Source: Bog-113 sp965226755
GTDB taxonomy: Bacteria > Acidobacteriota > Terriglobia > Bryobacterales > Bryobacteraceae
Assembly (NCBI GenBank): GCA_965226755.1
Contig: CBDDDT010000007.1
Span: 264,997-328,996 of the forward strand
DNA: 64,000 nt
Direction of reading: 5' to 3'
Positions within the stretch are counted from its first letter, which is position 1. Every line of letters starts with the position of its first letter. Made by a program: the position numbers and the translations under genes. Shown here one piece after another: positions 35,568 through 44,659 of the stretch. The notes beneath the pieces were generated by a model. It was given only the letters and a program-made list of their open reading frames with translations. It was not told the origin of the DNA and ran no database searches.

Positions 35568-37730
35568 GTGGCGGAAACGGGCGCGAGCGCATCCAGCGAA
35601 ATCAATGCATGGCGAACCTTCTGGAAAGCCGTCCGGCGCTTCGACCGGAGCAAGATCCGCCCGCGCATCGCCATCCGGAACACCGTCGGCGTAGTGCTTC
35701 CGCTGGCGATTCTGGGCGCGATGGGGCAGCATGCGCTGGCGCTGATCGGCAGCCTTGGCGCGCTGAACGTAGCCTATTCCGATGGCGAAGATGGTTATGG
35801 AATGCGCGCGCGCAGGATGCTGCTGGCCAGCTTCTTCGTCGCCTTGGCGCTGTTCGCGGGCGGATTGACCGGGCGTCATCATGCCCTCGCCATCCTGGTG
35901 GCCGCGCTGTGGGCTTTCTGCGCGGGGATGCTGGTGGCCTTGAGCACCACGGCGGGCGATATCGGGACAGTGAGCCTGGTGACCTTGGTGGTGTTCGCGT
36001 CGCGGCCGCTGAAACCGGAACAGGCGGCGATCTCGGGCCTGGTGGCGCTCGCCGGCGCGCTCCTGCAAACCGGATTATCACTGCTCTTCTGGCCGGTGCG
36101 GCGCGGCGCCCAGGAACAGGAAGTGGTGCGCGGCGTCTACGCCGAACTGCGCGGACTGGCCACCACGCAGGTTTCCGCGGGCACCGCGCCGCTCGGGACG
36201 GCTAAGTTCATTCAGGCGCGCCAGTCCCTGGCTGTTCAGGAGCGATCCGTCGAGTGGGAGCGATTGAACGTTCTCCTGAGCCAGGCCGAGCGAATTCGGC
36301 TCCGGCTGCTGACCATCGGACGGCTGCGTCGCCGTTTGAGCCGCGATCCCGACGGCCAGGAAGCGGCGGAGACGCTGGATCGCTTCGCCGGGATTTGCGC
36401 CGCGCTGATGGGGGATATCGAAGCAAGTTTGGGGCGCGGACCGCGGCATTCGGCGGAGTCGGCGGCCCGTCTGCGCGAAGCCGAGCGGATGGTGGAGTCT
36501 CTGCGGGCGCTCGACGCCTCCGAAAAATCCGATTTCCTGCGCGCGCTGGTCCGCGATGCGACCACCCAGAGTTACGCTCTGACCGGGCAGATTCGCGCCG
36601 CGCGCCGCATGGCGGACCGCGAGGAGTTTGCCCCCGTGATTCCGGCGCGGCGCAGGGGCGCCGCGATTGCCCAGGCCCGCGACACCCTGCAAGGCCAGAT
36701 GACCATTCTGCGCGCGAACCTTTCCATCCGATCGGTGGCTTTCCGTCACGCGCTGCGGCTGGCGGTCTGCGTCGCCGTCGGAGACGCCATCGGCCGCGGG
36801 TTTGACTGGCAGCGCTCCTACTGGATCCCGATGACGATCGCCATCGTGCTGAAGCCGGATTTTCTCAGCACCTTCAGCCGCGGCGTTCTGCGGCTGGGCG
36901 GCACGCTGGTGGGCCTGACCGTGGCGACCGTCCTCTATGCGGCCGTCCCGCCGCGAACGCTGACCGATGTAATCTACGTCGGCGCGTTTACGCTCATGCT
37001 CCGCTGGGTAGGTCCGGCGAACTACGGCATCTTCGTCATCGCCGTCAGCGGATTGGTGGTGGCGCTCATCGCCAATACCGGGATCGCGCCCCAGCAGGTG
37101 ATCCCTTTGCGCGCCCTGAACACCACCATCGGCGGAGTGCTGGCCCTGATCGCGTACGCCGTTTGGCCGACCTGGGAGCGTTCGCATGCCGGTGAGTTTC
37201 TGGGGCGATTGCTCGACTGCTACCGCGATTACCTGCGCTTGGTGCGCCGCGAGTATATCCATCCCGACGCCGCGGATGTGGCCGCTCTCGACCGGGCGCG
37301 CCAGTCCGCCAGAGTCGCCCGCTCCAACGTGGAAGCATCCATGGAGCGGCTGCGGATGGAGCCCGGCGCCACGGTTGAGCTTCTGCATGCCTATGGGGCG
37401 ATGCTGGCCAGTTCCCACGATTTCATCTACGCGGTGATGACGCTCGAAGGCGGAGCGACCGAGGAACAACCCGCCGCCGCGCCGGAGCTGCGGCAGTTTT
37501 TGGACCAGGTGGAGCTAACGCTTTATTATCTGGCGTCAGCGATTCGAGGCGGCGCGATGAAGGCGAGGGATTGGCCGGACTTGCGCGAGCAGCACCGCCT
37601 CTTGAGCGCCGCGCTGACCGGCGAGATGGAGCATTCGCTGGTGCGCGTCGAAACCGATCGCATGACGAATGCGCTGAACAGCTTTCGGGAGCAGTTGATG
37701 GGCTGGCTGGACTTACGAAAGAAGCGGTGA
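35568..37730 (+). CDS. FUSC family membrane transporter
   Basis: About 720 residues from GTG 35568; the frame stays open to 35265 but that part runs over the promoter of the divergent aminotransferase, so I use the later start with doubt. Two membrane blocks appear, at about residues 30-160 (VVLPLAILGAMGQHALALIG, ALWAFCAGMLVALSTTAGD) and 390-520 (YWIPMTIAIVLKPDFLSTFS, GPANYGIFVIAVSGLVVALI), each followed by a long soluble helical part. This is the FUSC layout seen in YccS and aromatic acid exporters of the inner membrane. Substrate unknown. Confidence 0.82.
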   Translation: MAETGASASSEINAWRTFWKAVRRFDRSKIRPRIAIRNTVGVVLPLAILGAMGQHALALIGSLGALNVAYSDGEDGYGMRARRMLLASFFVALALFAGGLTGRHHALAILVAALWAFCAGMLVALSTTAGDIGTVSLVTLVVFASRPLKPEQAAISGLVALAGALLQTGLSLLFWPVRRGAQEQEVVRGVYAELRGLATTQVSAGTAPLGTAKFIQARQSLAVQERSVEWERLNVLLSQAERIRLRLLTIGRLRRRLSRDPDGQEAAETLDRFAGICAALMGDIEASLGRGPRHSAESAARLREAERMVESLRALDASEKSDFLRALVRDATTQSYALTGQIRAARRMADREEFAPVIPARRRGAAIAQARDTLQGQMTILRANLSIRSVAFRHALRLAVCVAVGDAIGRGFDWQRSYWIPMTIAIVLKPDFLSTFSRGVLRLGGTLVGLTVATVLYAAVPPRTLTDVIYVGAFTLMLRWVGPANYGIFVIAVSGLVVALIANTGIAPQQVIPLRALNTTIGGVLALIAYAVWPTWERSHAGEFLGRLLDCYRDYLRLVRREYIHPDAADVAALDRARQSARVARSNVEASMERLRMEPGATVELLHAYGAMLASSHDFIYAVMTLEGGATEEQPAAAPELRQFLDQVELTLYYLASAIRGGAMKARDWPDLREQHRLLSAALTGEMEHSLVRVETDRMTNALNSFREQLMGWLDLRKKR

Positions 37731-37815
37731 CCGCGAGATTTGGTGCGTCCGGCCCGCATGGCCCTGGACGGAAGCTTACGAATGTAAGGGCGAAACAGCC
37801 GGCGCGCCTGCCCGA

Positions 37816-37844
37816 GAGGGTAAACTTACGGGAGGGTAAACTTA
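37816..37844. repeat. tandem 13-bp direct repeat upstream of flippase gene
   Basis: GAGGGTAAACTTA occurs at 37816-37828 and again at 37832-37844, a period of 16 bp, in the 155-bp gap before the gene at 37886. The spacing suggests a protein-binding site read twice; nothing else supports this. Confidence 0.4.
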
Positions 37845-37885
37845 AAGGTTAAGCCCCGTCGCCCAATCTCCGCAAACCCTTCTAC

Positions 37886-38947
37886 ATGCATACTGAAACG
37901 GATTCACGAGACTCAACGGCGGCAGTTGCGCCCGTGAAAGCGAGTGGGAAATCCCGGGGCAAAGTCATCACCACGCTCGCGGCGCTGCTGCTGGCGGCTG
38001 GCCTTCTGTTCTGGTCTCTGCGCGGAATCGAGTGGAAAGAAGTTTTCTCCATCATTGCGCATGCCCGGCCTCTGCCCCTGGCATTCTGCTGTCTGCTCGC
38101 TTCCGGAGCGCTGTTTCTGCGTGCGTTCCGCTGGCGAATCCTGCTGACCGCGGAAGCTCCCATCGGCGTCGCGATCGCCTTTTGGGCGACGGCGGCGGGA
38201 TACTTCGGCAATAACTTTCTTCCGGCGCGCGCGGGCGAACTGGTGCGCACGTTCATGATCAGTTCGCGATCGCCCTTGCGCAAGGCCTATGTTCTGACCA
38301 CGGCGTTCGCCGAGCGCGTGGCGGACGCGATCGCCCTGGTGGTGATCACCGGGTTGGTGCTCCTGTTTCTTCCGAATCAGCCCCTGTGGCTCGCGGGCGC
38401 CGCGCGCGGTTTCGCCGCCATCGGATTAGTCGGCGTGCTGAGCATCGCCCTGCTCCCTCGGATGGAGGCTCTCGCCAAGCGCCTGCTGCACCATTTGCCC
38501 GGATCATCCGGCCTGAAGTTTAAGCTGACCCACATGCTGGAGCACAGCCTGCGCGGCCTTCGAGCCTTCCATGATGGCAAACGGCTGATCGGATTCATCG
38601 GGCTGACCGTCGTCATCTGGTGCATGGACGCGACTTCGACGGTGATCGGAAGCCGTGCGCTGGGCCTGGACATCACTTTTCCCGTAGCCTTCCTATTGAT
38701 TGCGGCGCTCGGCTTAGGCAGCGCACTGCCGTCCGCTCCGGGATATGTGGGGATCTACCAGGCCGTTGCGGTCACCGTGCTTGTCCCATTCGGCTTCACC
38801 CGCACGGCGGCCATCGCCTATATCCTGCTGGCGCAGGCCTTATCCTACTTGGTGATCGGGATTTGGGGAGCGATCGGCTTTCTCCAGTACAAGCGCATGG
38901 AAGTGGAAGCGGCGCCGGAGATGCAAGTTCACGAAGCCGCGGTCTGA
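37886..38947 (+). CDS. lysylphosphatidylglycerol synthase/flippase-like membrane protein
   Basis: A 353-residue protein with about eight membrane helices and the UPF0104/AglD-type signature: ASGALFLRAFRWRILL, FWATAAGYFGNNFLPARAGE, ERVADAIALVVITG and ALPSAPGYVGIYQAVAV. Members include glycolipid flippase-like proteins and the membrane domain of LPG synthases. No synthase domain is attached. Its position beside the sugar nucleotide operon on the other strand fits a role in envelope glycolipids, but this is inference. Confidence 0.85.
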   Translation: MHTETDSRDSTAAVAPVKASGKSRGKVITTLAALLLAAGLLFWSLRGIEWKEVFSIIAHARPLPLAFCCLLASGALFLRAFRWRILLTAEAPIGVAIAFWATAAGYFGNNFLPARAGELVRTFMISSRSPLRKAYVLTTAFAERVADAIALVVITGLVLLFLPNQPLWLAGAARGFAAIGLVGVLSIALLPRMEALAKRLLHHLPGSSGLKFKLTHMLEHSLRGLRAFHDGKRLIGFIGLTVVIWCMDATSTVIGSRALGLDITFPVAFLLIAALGLGSALPSAPGYVGIYQAVAVTVLVPFGFTRTAAIAYILLAQALSYLVIGIWGAIGFLQYKRMEVEAAPEMQVHEAAV

Positions 38948-38957
38948 AGCGACCGGT

Positions 38958-39959
38958 TCACCGCGCCCGCGCGCGATGAAACTGGTAAGTGCGCCGTATG
39001 GCCTCAGCCAGCGTGACGGATACGCGCAAGCCCAATTCGGATTCCGCCAAAACAGTTGACGGAACGTAGCGGGACGGCATCGCCCCGGGTTCCGCTTCCC
39101 TGGCGATCTCGATCGCAGTGCCCGGGACGGTAGCGTCCGCCACGGCGCGAGCGAGATCAGCCATCGAGATCGCGTGCGGCGATCCGGCGTTATACATCGC
39201 CCCGGATCTGCCCCGGCACAGCATCGTCCAGAGCCAGGCGGCGAGATCGCCCGAGTCGAGATACGAACGATACGGCGTGCCGTCCCCGGCGATGCGGATC
39301 GGCTCGCCGCGCAGCACGTTGCCGATGAAATTCCCGATCGCGAAGTTGAGATCCAGCGGCAGGCCCGGGCCCACGAACGCGAACAAGCGCGCGATCACGG
39401 CGTCAAATCCGAACTGCCGGGCGTGCATCGCGCAGAGCCACTCGCAGGCTCGTTTGGCGTGACCGTACGCGCTGTGCGTATCCGTGGTGAGCGGCGCGCC
39501 CGCATAGGTTTCCGGGATGTGGGTCAGCTCCGGCGGCTGTTTTCCATACGCGGCGCCCGAACTGGTGAAGAGCAGCCGCCGCGTCCCGTGGCCGCGGGCC
39601 AAGGCGAGCACGCGCCGGGTCGCCTCCAGATCGGCGTCGAACATGGAAGCGGGCGCCTCGGCGGTCGGTTCGAACTGGCGCTCAGTGGCGGCGTGGATGA
39701 CGAAAGGGAAATCGCCCGGAGGGAAGGCGAAAGAAACCGCATTTCCCTCAATCAGGCGAATAGCGCCGTGGCTCGCCAGGTCCCGGCGTTTCTCATAGAA
39801 CGCTTGCGCGTCCCGCGTAAGTACGGTGGCCTGCGCGTCCAGGTGAAATCGGTCGTTGGCCCAGACCAATAATTCCAGAAGCGCGGACCCCACGAATCCT
39901 GTGCCGCCCGTGATGAAAATTCTCTGGCCACGCAGCGATTCCCACGGTTCTCCGTGCAT
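38958..39959 (-). CDS. NAD-dependent epimerase/reductase, probable CDP-3,6-dideoxyhexose synthase
   Basis: A 333-residue extended SDR. The cofactor loop is IFITGGTGFVGSALLELL; the catalytic triad is Ser in LLFTSSGAAYG and YxxxK in SAYGHAKRACEW; the GNFIGNVLRGEPI and YRSYLDSGDLAAWL regions match sugar nucleotide enzymes. It is the last gene of the minus-strand rfbF-rfbG-rfbH operon, where CDP-abequose or CDP-paratose synthase (4-ketoreductase) belongs. This context assigns the step; which dideoxyhexose is made cannot be decided. Confidence 0.82.
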   Translation of the reverse strand: MHGEPWESLRGQRIFITGGTGFVGSALLELLVWANDRFHLDAQATVLTRDAQAFYEKRRDLASHGAIRLIEGNAVSFAFPPGDFPFVIHAATERQFEPTAEAPASMFDADLEATRRVLALARGHGTRRLLFTSSGAAYGKQPPELTHIPETYAGAPLTTDTHSAYGHAKRACEWLCAMHARQFGFDAVIARLFAFVGPGLPLDLNFAIGNFIGNVLRGEPIRIAGDGTPYRSYLDSGDLAAWLWTMLCRGRSGAMYNAGSPHAISMADLARAVADATVPGTAIEIAREAEPGAMPSRYVPSTVLAESELGLRVSVTLAEAIRRTYQFHRARAR

Positions 39960-39966
39960 GAGCGGC

Positions 39967-41295
39967 TTACAGAACCGCGAGGCTCGCCACCGGCATCCGA
40001 TGGAAGATGTCGAGCATATAATCCATCATCGGCGGCGTGATGCCGGGATAAACCCCCACCCAGAACACGTTGTTCATGATGAAATCCGTGTTCTCCAGCG
40101 TCCCCGCCACCCGGTGTTTGATGTTCCGATAGGCGGGCTGGCGCAGCAGATTTCCGGCGAACAAAAGACGCGTGGCGATCTTGCGGCTCTCCAGGAACGC
40201 GATAACCTGGTTTCGGTTGAACGGCGCGCCGGGACGCACGGCGATGGGGAATCCGAACCAGCTCGGCTCCGAGTTGGGCGTGGCTTCCGGAAGGATGAAG
40301 AACTCTTCCAGATCCTTCAACCCGCGGTATAGGGAATTGAAGTTGGCGCGCCGCTGAGCGATAAATCCGGGCAGTTTCTCGAGTTGAGATACGCCGACGG
40401 CCGCCTGCATATCGGTCATTTTCAAGTTATAGCCGATATGCGAGTAAGTGTACTTATGGTCGTAACCGCAGGGGAGTTCGCCCAGCTGCCAGTCGAAGCG
40501 CTTGCCGCAGGTGTTTTCCTTGCCCGGCTCGCACCAGCAGTCGCGGCCCCAATCGCGGAAGGATTCGACCAGGGTCTTCAACAGCGGCTTCTCGGCCAGA
40601 ACGCAGCCCCCTTCGCCCATGGTGATGTGATGGGCGGGGTAGAAGCTGACCGTGGCCAGATCGCCGAAGGTTCCCACCTTCTGTCCGCCGTAAGTAGCGC
40701 CCACCGCGTCGCAACAGTCTTCCACCAGCCATAAGTTGTGCTTACGGACAAATGCGGTTACAGCGGCGAGATCGAACGGATTGCCCAGCGTATGGGCGAT
40801 GACGACCGCGCGCGTGCGTTCCGAACGCGCCTCCTCAAGCCTGGAGACGTCGATGTTGTAAGTAGGGATCGTTTCATCGACGAAGACCGGAACCAGGCCG
40901 TTTTGAATGATCGGGTTGACGGTGGTGGGAAAACCGGCCGCGACGGTGATCACCTCATCGCCCGGCTGCAGCGCGCGGTCCCCCAATTTGGGTGAAGTAA
41001 GCGCGGTGACGGCGAGCAGATCGGCTGACGATCCCGAGTTGACCAAGGTAGCCGTCCGGACGCCGAAGAAGCGGGCGAACTGCTTTTCGAACTGCGCGGC
41101 GAAGCGCCCGGTGGTGAGCCAGAAATCGAGCGAAGAATCCACCAGAGACCGGACGTCGTTGGCGTCGAAGACGCGGCCCGAGACCGGGACCGGCGTTTCG
41201 CCCGCTACAAAACCCTTCGGCCCGAACGCGGCCTCGTGATATTCACTGACCAGATCGAGAATGCGATGCCGCAAGCTCTCGGCTGGAGAACTCAT
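39967..41295 (-). CDS. rfbH: CDP-6-deoxy-4-keto-hexulose 3-dehydrase (E1)
   Basis: A 442-residue PMP/iron-sulfur enzyme that removes the 3-OH of the CDP-hexulose. Like its well studied Yersinia homologue, it has His in place of the PLP lysine (FYPAHHITMGEGG) and the iron-sulfur pattern DCWCEPGKENTCG (C-x-C-x7-C), with a further Cys in VEDCCDAVGATYG. ATG 41295 gives the family length; the gene overlaps rfbG by 53 bp. It needs a reductase (E3) that is not in this window. Confidence 0.94.
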   Translation of the reverse strand: MSSPAESLRHRILDLVSEYHEAAFGPKGFVAGETPVPVSGRVFDANDVRSLVDSSLDFWLTTGRFAAQFEKQFARFFGVRTATLVNSGSSADLLAVTALTSPKLGDRALQPGDEVITVAAGFPTTVNPIIQNGLVPVFVDETIPTYNIDVSRLEEARSERTRAVVIAHTLGNPFDLAAVTAFVRKHNLWLVEDCCDAVGATYGGQKVGTFGDLATVSFYPAHHITMGEGGCVLAEKPLLKTLVESFRDWGRDCWCEPGKENTCGKRFDWQLGELPCGYDHKYTYSHIGYNLKMTDMQAAVGVSQLEKLPGFIAQRRANFNSLYRGLKDLEEFFILPEATPNSEPSWFGFPIAVRPGAPFNRNQVIAFLESRKIATRLLFAGNLLRQPAYRNIKHRVAGTLENTDFIMNNVFWVGVYPGITPPMMDYMLDIFHRMPVASLAVL

Positions 41296-42283
41296 CGTTG
41301 GAACCCCCAAGAAAATCGCGATACCAGGCAAGGGTCGGTGTCAGGCCTTCCTCGAGCGTGAAGAGCGGACGCCAACCAAGTACTTCGCGGGCGCGCGCGG
41401 CGCTGAGATACTGATGGCGAATTTCATTCGACGCCTCGTTGCGAATCTCAGGCACGAGCGAAGAACCCATCTTACGCAGAATCAGATCGACCAGTTCCAG
41501 AACCGTGACCTGGATCTCATTCGAGAAGTTGAACGCGCTTCCGCGCAGGGCCGGATCTTCCGCCAGGCGTTCGGCCAGCAGCATATAACACGCCGCGCCG
41601 TCTTCCACATAAAAGTAATCCCGGATGAACTTGCCGTCGGAACGGATCACCGGCCGCTCCCCCCGCAGCACGCTCCGGATGGCGCCGGGAACGATGCGGT
41701 TCCAGTTCAGATCGCCGCCGCCATAGAAGTTGCCGCAGCGCGTAATCGCCACCGGTAAGTTGTAAGTCACTCCGTAAGCTGTGGCGATCAGGTCGGCGCA
41801 GGATTTACTCACATCATAAGGATGGCGGCCTTCGAGCGGAGTGTTTTCAGAGTACGGCAGATTCTCCTGGTCGCCATATGCTTTGTCGGAGGAAGCCAGC
41901 ACCACGGCTTTGACCCCAGGCGATCGCCGGCAAGCCTCGAGCACATTCCACGAGCCCTGGATGTTGCTCTCAAACGTCGAGATGGGATTGCGGTTGGCGA
42001 TCCCGACGATCGTCTGCGCGGCCAGATGAAAAACGGTGTGGATCTCATACTCGCCGAGCGTCCGTTCGATGATCTCGCGATCGCGGACATCCCCGCGCAC
42101 AACTTTGACGCGGTCCAGCGCGCCGCTCCGGACCGCTTCGCTTTGCGGAACCCAGTCGCGAACCAGGCAGACCACATCCGCGCCGCGCGCCGCCAGCGAC
42201 CGGGTGAGCCAGCTTCCGACCAGGCCCGTGGCGCCGGTGACCAAGGTGGGCCGGTCCCGCCAGTAATCCGCGCTCACCGCCAT
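41243..42283 (-). CDS. rfbG: CDP-glucose 4,6-dehydratase
   Basis: A 346-residue SDR that turns CDP-glucose into CDP-4-keto-6-deoxyglucose. Motifs: TLVTGATGLVGSWLTRSL (NAD loop), VFHLAAQTIVGIANRNP, VLASSDKAYG, HPYDVSKSCADLIA (YxxxK) and FIRDYFYVEDGAACYMLLAE. ATG 42283 gives a 10-bp overlap with rfbF; an ATG at 42313 would lengthen it by ten residues. It sits between rfbF and rfbH as in Yersinia and Salmonella O-antigen clusters. Confidence 0.93.
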   Translation of the reverse strand: MAVSADYWRDRPTLVTGATGLVGSWLTRSLAARGADVVCLVRDWVPQSEAVRSGALDRVKVVRGDVRDREIIERTLGEYEIHTVFHLAAQTIVGIANRNPISTFESNIQGSWNVLEACRRSPGVKAVVLASSDKAYGDQENLPYSENTPLEGRHPYDVSKSCADLIATAYGVTYNLPVAITRCGNFYGGGDLNWNRIVPGAIRSVLRGERPVIRSDGKFIRDYFYVEDGAACYMLLAERLAEDPALRGSAFNFSNEIQVTVLELVDLILRKMGSSLVPEIRNEASNEIRHQYLSAARAREVLGWRPLFTLEEGLTPTLAWYRDFLGGSNDEFSSRELAASHSRSGQ

Positions 42284-43047
42284 AATTTCCAGGGAGCGGC
42301 GCCGCTCTTCCACAAATCGTTCAAGGCCTGAAATTCACGGAACGTGTCCATGGCGTAGAAAAAGCCTTCGTGGTGATAGGACATGAGCTGGCCTTCCGCT
42401 GCCAGGCGTTCCAAAGGCTCGCGCTCGAGCGTGCACGAATCGCCGTCCAGGTAATCGAAAACGCGGCGGTTGAAGACGAAATAGCCGGCGCTGGCCCACG
42501 CATCCGACTTCGGCTTTTCAATGAAATTCATCACCTGGTTCGCCTGAATATCCAGGATGCCGAAACGCGAAACGGGCCGGAACGTCGTGACCGTCGCCAG
42601 CTTCCCGTGCGCCTGGTGAAAAGCGAGCAGGCGGCAGATATCGACATCGCTTACGCCATCGCCGTACGTGACCATGAAGGTATCGTCATCGATATACTTT
42701 TGGATGCGCCGGATGCGGCCGCCGGTCATGGTTTCGGCGCCGGTGTCGGCGAGCGTAACGCGGAAATCCTGCTCGGTGTGGCCGTCTCGAAACTCCAGCC
42801 GGGAGTTCCGGCCGAGCGAGATGGTGAAATCGTTATTCATGGCCTCGTAGTTCAGGAAATATTCCTTGATCATGCTGCCCTTGTAGCCGAGGCATAAGAC
42901 AAAGTCCTGGAAGCCGTAATGCGCGTACAGCTTCATGATGTGCCAAAGAACGGGGTGGCCGCCCACTTCGACCAGCGGCTTCGGACGGAACTCCGTCTCC
43001 TCGCGAAGGCGTGTTCCCAGCCCCCCGCACAGGATGGCGACTTTCAT
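42274..43047 (-). CDS. rfbF: glucose-1-phosphate cytidylyltransferase
   Basis: A 257-residue nucleotidyltransferase making CDP-glucose, the first step of CDP-dideoxyhexose synthesis. The N-terminal MKVAILCGGLGTRLREET and FRPKPLVEVGGHPVLWHIMK are typical, along with MVTYGDGVSDVD (metal Asp) and the FIEKPK segment. ATG 43047 gives exactly the length of the family; an open frame runs 20 codons further. It is the first gene of the minus-strand operon; the promoter should lie in 43048-43213. Confidence 0.95.
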   Translation of the reverse strand: MKVAILCGGLGTRLREETEFRPKPLVEVGGHPVLWHIMKLYAHYGFQDFVLCLGYKGSMIKEYFLNYEAMNNDFTISLGRNSRLEFRDGHTEQDFRVTLADTGAETMTGGRIRRIQKYIDDDTFMVTYGDGVSDVDICRLLAFHQAHGKLATVTTFRPVSRFGILDIQANQVMNFIEKPKSDAWASAGYFVFNRRVFDYLDGDSCTLEREPLERLAAEGQLMSYHHEGFFYAMDTFREFQALNDLWKSGAAPWKLWR

Positions 43048-43100
43048 TCGTTCGAGTATAGCAACCAGGCCTCTGACAGCCCGGTTCGCGCACATCAGGC

Positions 43101-43129
43101 TTGACATGCCGTCGCGGTTTACATAATGT
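43101..43129 (+). promoter_or_regulatory. sigma-70-like promoter upstream of truncated VCBS gene
   Basis: TTGACA at 43101-43106 is a perfect -35 box; 17 bp later is TAATGT (43124-43129), and CATAAT at 43122-43127 offers a better -10 box at 15 bp. It would drive the plus-strand frame at 43214, whose ATG is 85 bp on. Confidence 0.5.
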
Positions 43130-43213
43130 ATTTGCGTCGGGACAAACGAACCATTTCGCCATGCGGAATCCTTCTAACGCCCGCACGGATCAGCTCAGGA
43201 GCCAGCCAATATC

Positions 43214-43600
43214 ATGCGCTTGCTAACGATCCTTGCCGGGTGCGCCGCTCTCACGGCTACTCTACTTTCAGGAGCAAGTGCGCCCTCGTTCCGCGACCGG
43301 ATCGATTACGGAACGTCGATCGGCGTGTCGGCGGCCGTCGGAGACCTGAACGGTGACGGCATCCCCGACGTCTTGACGTGTGGCGGCAGCGCCCAAGCGC
43401 AAATCGGCAACGGAGATGGAACCTTCACGGCCGGGCCTGTGTACAGCAGCGGCGGAATTGACTGCGGGGTCCCGCTGCTTGCTGATCTCAACGGGGATGG
43501 CAATCTAGATTTGGTTATGACCTACTATCGCGACAACACCTCGGGCGTGGCAGGCCCGCGAAGCTCAGAGTATTCGGACCGCCCGTGGCTACCTCGATAA
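43214..43600 (+). pseudogene. truncated VCBS/FG-GAP secreted protein
   Basis: It begins like a full gene: signal peptide (LLTILAGCAALTATLLSGAS) and VCBS/FG-GAP repeats with calcium-type loops (DLNGDGIPDVLTCGG, DLNGDGNLDLVMTYY). After about residue 113 the reading passes into an inverted fragment of another gene and ends at a stop after 128 residues, whereas homologues in this window have about 710. The product would lack nearly the whole propeller. A good promoter lies upstream, so it may still be transcribed. Confidence 0.75.
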
Positions 43601-43712
43601 GCGCGAATTCCGGCGGAAACGGCGTGAAGCTGACGAGATCCCAAGTGCCGATAACTTGATCGTCCCTCAGCACTTCAACCGTCTGGTTTCCGTCATTGGC
43701 AGCGCGATCAGT
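43558..43712 (-). pseudogene. inverted fragment of DUF642-like secreted protein
   Basis: Read on the minus strand, this stretch encodes NDGNQTVEVLRDDQVIGTWD and LVSFTPFPPEFALIEVATGG, ending PNTLSFAGL. This matches the C-terminal half of the protein at 22044-22691 (EQTVLVMIDDRVIGIYSLVS, FTPFTLQSKLFQVAT, HTLRFVG). No start or signal peptide remains, and an in-frame stop lies just before it. It forms the breakpoint of the truncated VCBS gene. The region to 43784 holds nothing else recognisable. Confidence 0.7.
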
Positions 43713-43784
43713 TTACAACTGACAAAACAATCCTTCGCGCAGTTTTAGGGGCGCCGCGGGATTTCGACCGCTGCTTTTGATACC

Positions 43785-44594
43785 ATGGCGCGGGGGCGTT
43801 TCAGAATGCCGCAAAAACGCGTTGCGAAAGACCTGACTCCGTTGTTGAACCGGCGGATCGCCGTGTACGCCTTGGCCGGCGCAGCTGGCCTGACTGCGTC
43901 AGCCACGGACGCGAACGCGGCGATTGTTTACACCCCCGTGAGGCGGTTCGCCGAGGCCCAGCTCGGCCGGATAGCGTCGATTCCCATCGACCTCAACCAC
44001 GACGGATTAGTGGATTTCAATGTAAAAGGCCTTCTCCGGGCCGAATCCGTTACCGGCATCAGCTATCAGACCGCCGTGGTATATGCCGACGACGGAGGCA
44101 CCGGCGATCAATTAGCCGCGTCCGGTTCTCTCTCCGGGCCGGAGGCCAAAGCCCTGCAGTTCGGCGAGCAGATCGGCGCTCGCTTAAGATTCGAAGCTCC
44201 GGGTGTGAAGGTCGAGATGGCGGCTGTCCTTGCCTTCGATGGCAAACCTGATCCTTTCGGACACTTCTACAACCAGACCAACAAGTTTCTGGGTCTTAAG
44301 TTCGGTTCGAGCGGACAAGCTTACTACGGCTGGGCTCGCGTGAACGTAAAGGCTCTCGGCAATAATAACTTAGTTTTCGAACTCGTCGACTACGCCTACC
44401 AGGACACGCCAAACCAGCCGATCCGCGCCGGCGAAGGCATTCCGAATCCTGAGGCCGGCTCCCTTTCGTCCGGCTCGGATTCCACGGGCGCCGTTTCGCT
44501 CACGCCTCACGAGTCCGGCGCCGTCATGCCCGCGACGCTCGGCCTTCTCGCCTGCGGCTCCGACGCGATCCCCGCGTGGCGCTCGCGCAATTAG
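43785..44594 (+). CDS. secreted protein with possible C-terminal sorting signal
   Basis: A 269-residue protein with a long basic N terminus and a signal-like stretch (IAVYALAGAAGLTASATDAN). The mature part has an EF-like loop (DLNHDGLVDF) and beta strands ending KFGSSGQAYYGWARVNV. The C terminus has a helix and basic end (ATLGLLACGSDAIPAWRSRN) after a Ser/Gly-rich linker, which recalls PEP-CTERM-type sorting tails without the PEP motif. Function is not known. Part of its 5' region is repeated after the gene. Confidence 0.65.
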   Translation: MARGRFRMPQKRVAKDLTPLLNRRIAVYALAGAAGLTASATDANAAIVYTPVRRFAEAQLGRIASIPIDLNHDGLVDFNVKGLLRAESVTGISYQTAVVYADDGGTGDQLAASGSLSGPEAKALQFGEQIGARLRFEAPGVKVEMAAVLAFDGKPDPFGHFYNQTNKFLGLKFGSSGQAYYGWARVNVKALGNNNLVFELVDYAYQDTPNQPIRAGEGIPNPEAGSLSSGSDSTGAVSLTPHESGAVMPATLGLLACGSDAIPAWRSRN

Positions 44595-44659
44595 AGTTTT
44601 TCTCGTTCGCCCCAATCCCCTGCAACGGACCATTCGGACACCACCCATTCCGGCCGCCC

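Noticed and set aside
36078..37469. 463-codon frame opposite the FUSC gene
   Set aside because: Mirror frame, low-complexity His/Arg/Gln composition, no start site.
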